A DNA stretch of 64,000 nucleotides, from the NCBI RefSeq assembly GCF_000720635.1, contig NZ_JOCF01000012.1, positions 1 to 64,000 on the forward strand. Reading direction: 5' to 3'. Shown piece after piece: positions 62,674 through 64,000 of this stretch. Within the stretch, counting starts at the first letter, position 1. Each line of letters starts with the position of its first letter. Position numbers and translations under genes: made by a program. The notes below the pieces were generated by a model that had not been told where the DNA came from, ran no database searches, and saw only the letters and a program-made list of their open reading frames with translations. The stretch is from Streptomyces sp. NRRL WC-3742 (GTDB lineage Bacteria > Actinomycetota > Actinomycetes > Streptomycetales > Streptomycetaceae).

Positions 62674-63531
62674 ATGCCCCGCTCGACGATCCCCGCCGCA
62701 GTCGCGGCACTGGTCCTCGCCGCCGGCGGCCTGACCGCCGTGACCCAAGCGCCCGCCAGTGCCGCCGCCCCGGCCCCGGGACGCCAGGCTGCCCCGAGGC
62801 ACTTCGGGGTCCAGGGTCCCGACGTCCTCGTACCGGCCGGGGAGAGCGCGATCGCGAGGGCCGAGTGCCCGGCCGGCTGGGAGCCCAGCGGGGGCGGAGG
62901 AGTGAGCAAGGCGGTGGGGCTCTTCCTCAACAGCTCCTCCATCAACGGCTCCCTCTGGGAAGCCAGTTACAGCAACGAGACCGGCTCCCCGGCGTACGCC
63001 GCGGCCTACGTCATCTGCAGCCAGCTGGTCCACTACACCTTCGACTCGGAACGGATCGACCTGCCGCGCAGCTCGCCGTGGACCGCCGCCGTGAGCGCAA
63101 ACTGCCCCCGGGGCTACGTGCCGAGCGGGGGCGGCTTCTGGACCGACGCGGGGGACGCGCTCACACTGGGCACGTACCCGACCTACGGCGGCTGGTTCAC
63201 CAGGGGCGTCAACAACACGACCCTCCCGCGGCAGCTCAGCTCGTTCGTGGTCTGCGTCGCCGGAGCACCGCACGTCATCCACGACGGCCCCGCCGTCAGC
63301 CTGCCGCCGCACGGCGAGGCCATCGCCGACGCGCTGTGCCCGGCCGGCGAGGAAGTGACCGGCGGCGGAGGCCGCGCCTCGTTCAACGGCACCGACCCCA
63401 ACTACTACGCCCTCCTCATGTCGTCCCGGCTGCGCATCGACGGGAACGGATGGGAAGTCACGGCCTCCAACACCAGCGACACGGAGTACCGCACCCTCGT
63501 CGCGAACGTCATCTGCACCCCGGCCGTGTAG
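62674..63531 (+). CDS. Secreted protein with three Cys-Gly repeats
   Basis: This 285-residue protein has a signal peptide (residues 1 to about 31, cleavage near ASAAA). Three homologous units of about 85 residues each contain CPAGWEPSGGGG, CPRGYVPSGGGF or CPAGEEVTGGGG and end with a Cys in VICS, VVCV or VICT. The paired cysteines suggest one disulphide per unit, and it is likely an extracellular beta-rich protein. AGGAG lies eight bases upstream of the ATG. I do not recognise a named family. Confidence 0.78.
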   Translation: MPRSTIPAAVAALVLAAGGLTAVTQAPASAAAPAPGRQAAPRHFGVQGPDVLVPAGESAIARAECPAGWEPSGGGGVSKAVGLFLNSSSINGSLWEASYSNETGSPAYAAAYVICSQLVHYTFDSERIDLPRSSPWTAAVSANCPRGYVPSGGGFWTDAGDALTLGTYPTYGGWFTRGVNNTTLPRQLSSFVVCVAGAPHVIHDGPAVSLPPHGEAIADALCPAGEEVTGGGGRASFNGTDPNYYALLMSSRLRIDGNGWEVTASNTSDTEYRTLVANVICTPAV

Positions 63532-63543
63532 CGAACGGTACGG

Positions 63544-63580
63544 CGGCCTCGGTCGTCGCCACTGCCGACGACCGAGGCCG
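63544..63580. terminator. Terminator after the secreted-protein gene
   Basis: A 15-bp perfect stem (63544-63558 with 63566-63580) and seven-base loop. It is nearly identical in sequence to the terminator at 59976-60014. Confidence 0.9.
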
Positions 63581-63626
63581 GGCGCATCACCGTGTGGCCA
63601 AGTGAATTGGCGCGCTGTTGAGATGA

Positions 63627-64000
63627 TCAGTGTGAGGTCGAAGTGAAGACCTCGACCTCACACTTTGCCGCGCCACTGCGCTTGATCCGTGCATCGCTGG
63701 TGACGAGAGGCACGCCCAGGGCTTCCGCCAGAACGACGTACTGGGCGTCGTAGGCGCTGAGGTTGGCGTGCAGCTTCTTCACGCGGTCCCAGAAGGGCAA
63801 GGTCTCGCGCTTCGTGATGGGAAGCATTCGGTACGCGGCGACCGCCCTCTCGGCCTCCTTCTCGGTCAGTTTGCCGCCACGTTGCATGCCCAGCAGGGCT
63901 GACTGGATCTCGTAGTCCAGGAGGGTGGGCGCGTGCACGTCCCCTGCCTCGGCCACCCGGGCACGGACGAGTTGTCCGTCAGAACCGTGGGCCGTGAGAG
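63627..64000 (-). CDS. PIN domain ribonuclease, VapC-like toxin (partial)
   Basis: The frame is open to the right edge of the window (at least 124 residues; the N-terminus with the first catalytic Asp lies beyond it). Visible PIN features are HAPTLLDYEIQSALLGM (Glu) and YDAQYVVLAEALGVPLVTSD (two Asp). This fits VapC toxins that cut tRNA or rRNA. A cognate antitoxin would be expected just upstream, outside the window. An in-frame GTG at 63956 exists, but the family-like sequence continues past it. Confidence 0.82.
   Translation of the reverse strand, partial: LTAHGSDGQLVRARVAEAGDVHAPTLLDYEIQSALLGMQRGGKLTEKEAERAVAAYRMLPITKRETLPFWDRVKKLHANLSAYDAQYVVLAEALGVPLVTSDARIKRSGAAKCEVEVFTSTSH

Overview
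The window is high-GC actinobacterial DNA, almost certainly from a Streptomyces or Kitasatospora chromosome. Supporting signs are the strong GC bias at third codon positions, frequent GTG starts, many promoters whose -10 box lies 6-8 bases before the start codon (leaderless transcripts), DUF397/XRE regulator pairs, a HelR gene with a rifamycin-associated element, and a TTA codon in a TetR gene. The order holA-rpsT-lepA-hemW-htpX-hrcA-dnaJ-rsmE-phoH-ybeY-era-leuA-recO-uppS-zur-znu-glyS is the core block I know from Streptomyces chromosomes. No rRNA, tRNA, CRISPR array or intact insertion sequence was seen.

Layout. 1-3.3 kb: a decayed edge holding an MFS fragment, an orphan ATPase of the anti-sigma type and an HTH/TPR regulator. 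A 43-bp hairpin occurs on both sides of this segment. 3.3-45.9 kb: housekeeping core. This includes replication and translation factors (DNA polymerase III delta, S20, LepA, glycyl-tRNA synthetase), an ECF41 sigma factor with its oxidoreductase partner, a heterodimeric ABC exporter, an acyl-CoA ligase, HemW, stress proteins (HtpX, PspAB, HrcA under a CIRCE box, DnaJ), RNA maturation (RsmE, RNase Z, PhoH, YbeY, Era), a tricorn-like protease, LeuA behind a leucine-rich leader peptide, a protealysin-type M4 protease with its emfourin inhibitor, and a complete zinc-uptake unit (Zur, ZnuABC) whose promoter lies inside two Zur-like boxes.

45.9-64 kb: accessory DNA. The most interesting part is a probable operon read leftward (51556 to about 47335). 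It encodes a small two-helix membrane protein carrying two AAGGDING motifs at its C-terminus, a 1045-residue NACHT-HEAT STAND ATPase that starts with a matching AAGRDITI motif, a NADAR-domain protein, and a possible tiny membrane peptide. The genes are overlapped or tightly spaced. The layout resembles NLR/effector pairs that signal through short amyloid-like motifs, so a new anti-phage or conflict system is a reasonable hypothesis. To its right are an epoxide-hydrolase-like enzyme, a truncated P-loop gene, a TetR/DUF2867 operon with a bldA-type TTA codon, HelR with its RAE box, a small operon whose last gene runs antisense into helR, an XRE/DUF397 pair, a lipoprotein, a methyltransferase, a secreted three-repeat protein and a partial VapC-type PIN toxin cut by the window edge.

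Functions, motifs and starts were judged by eye from the sequence. No similarity search, structure prediction or promoter software was run, so family names rest on recognised motifs and should be read with the stated confidence.
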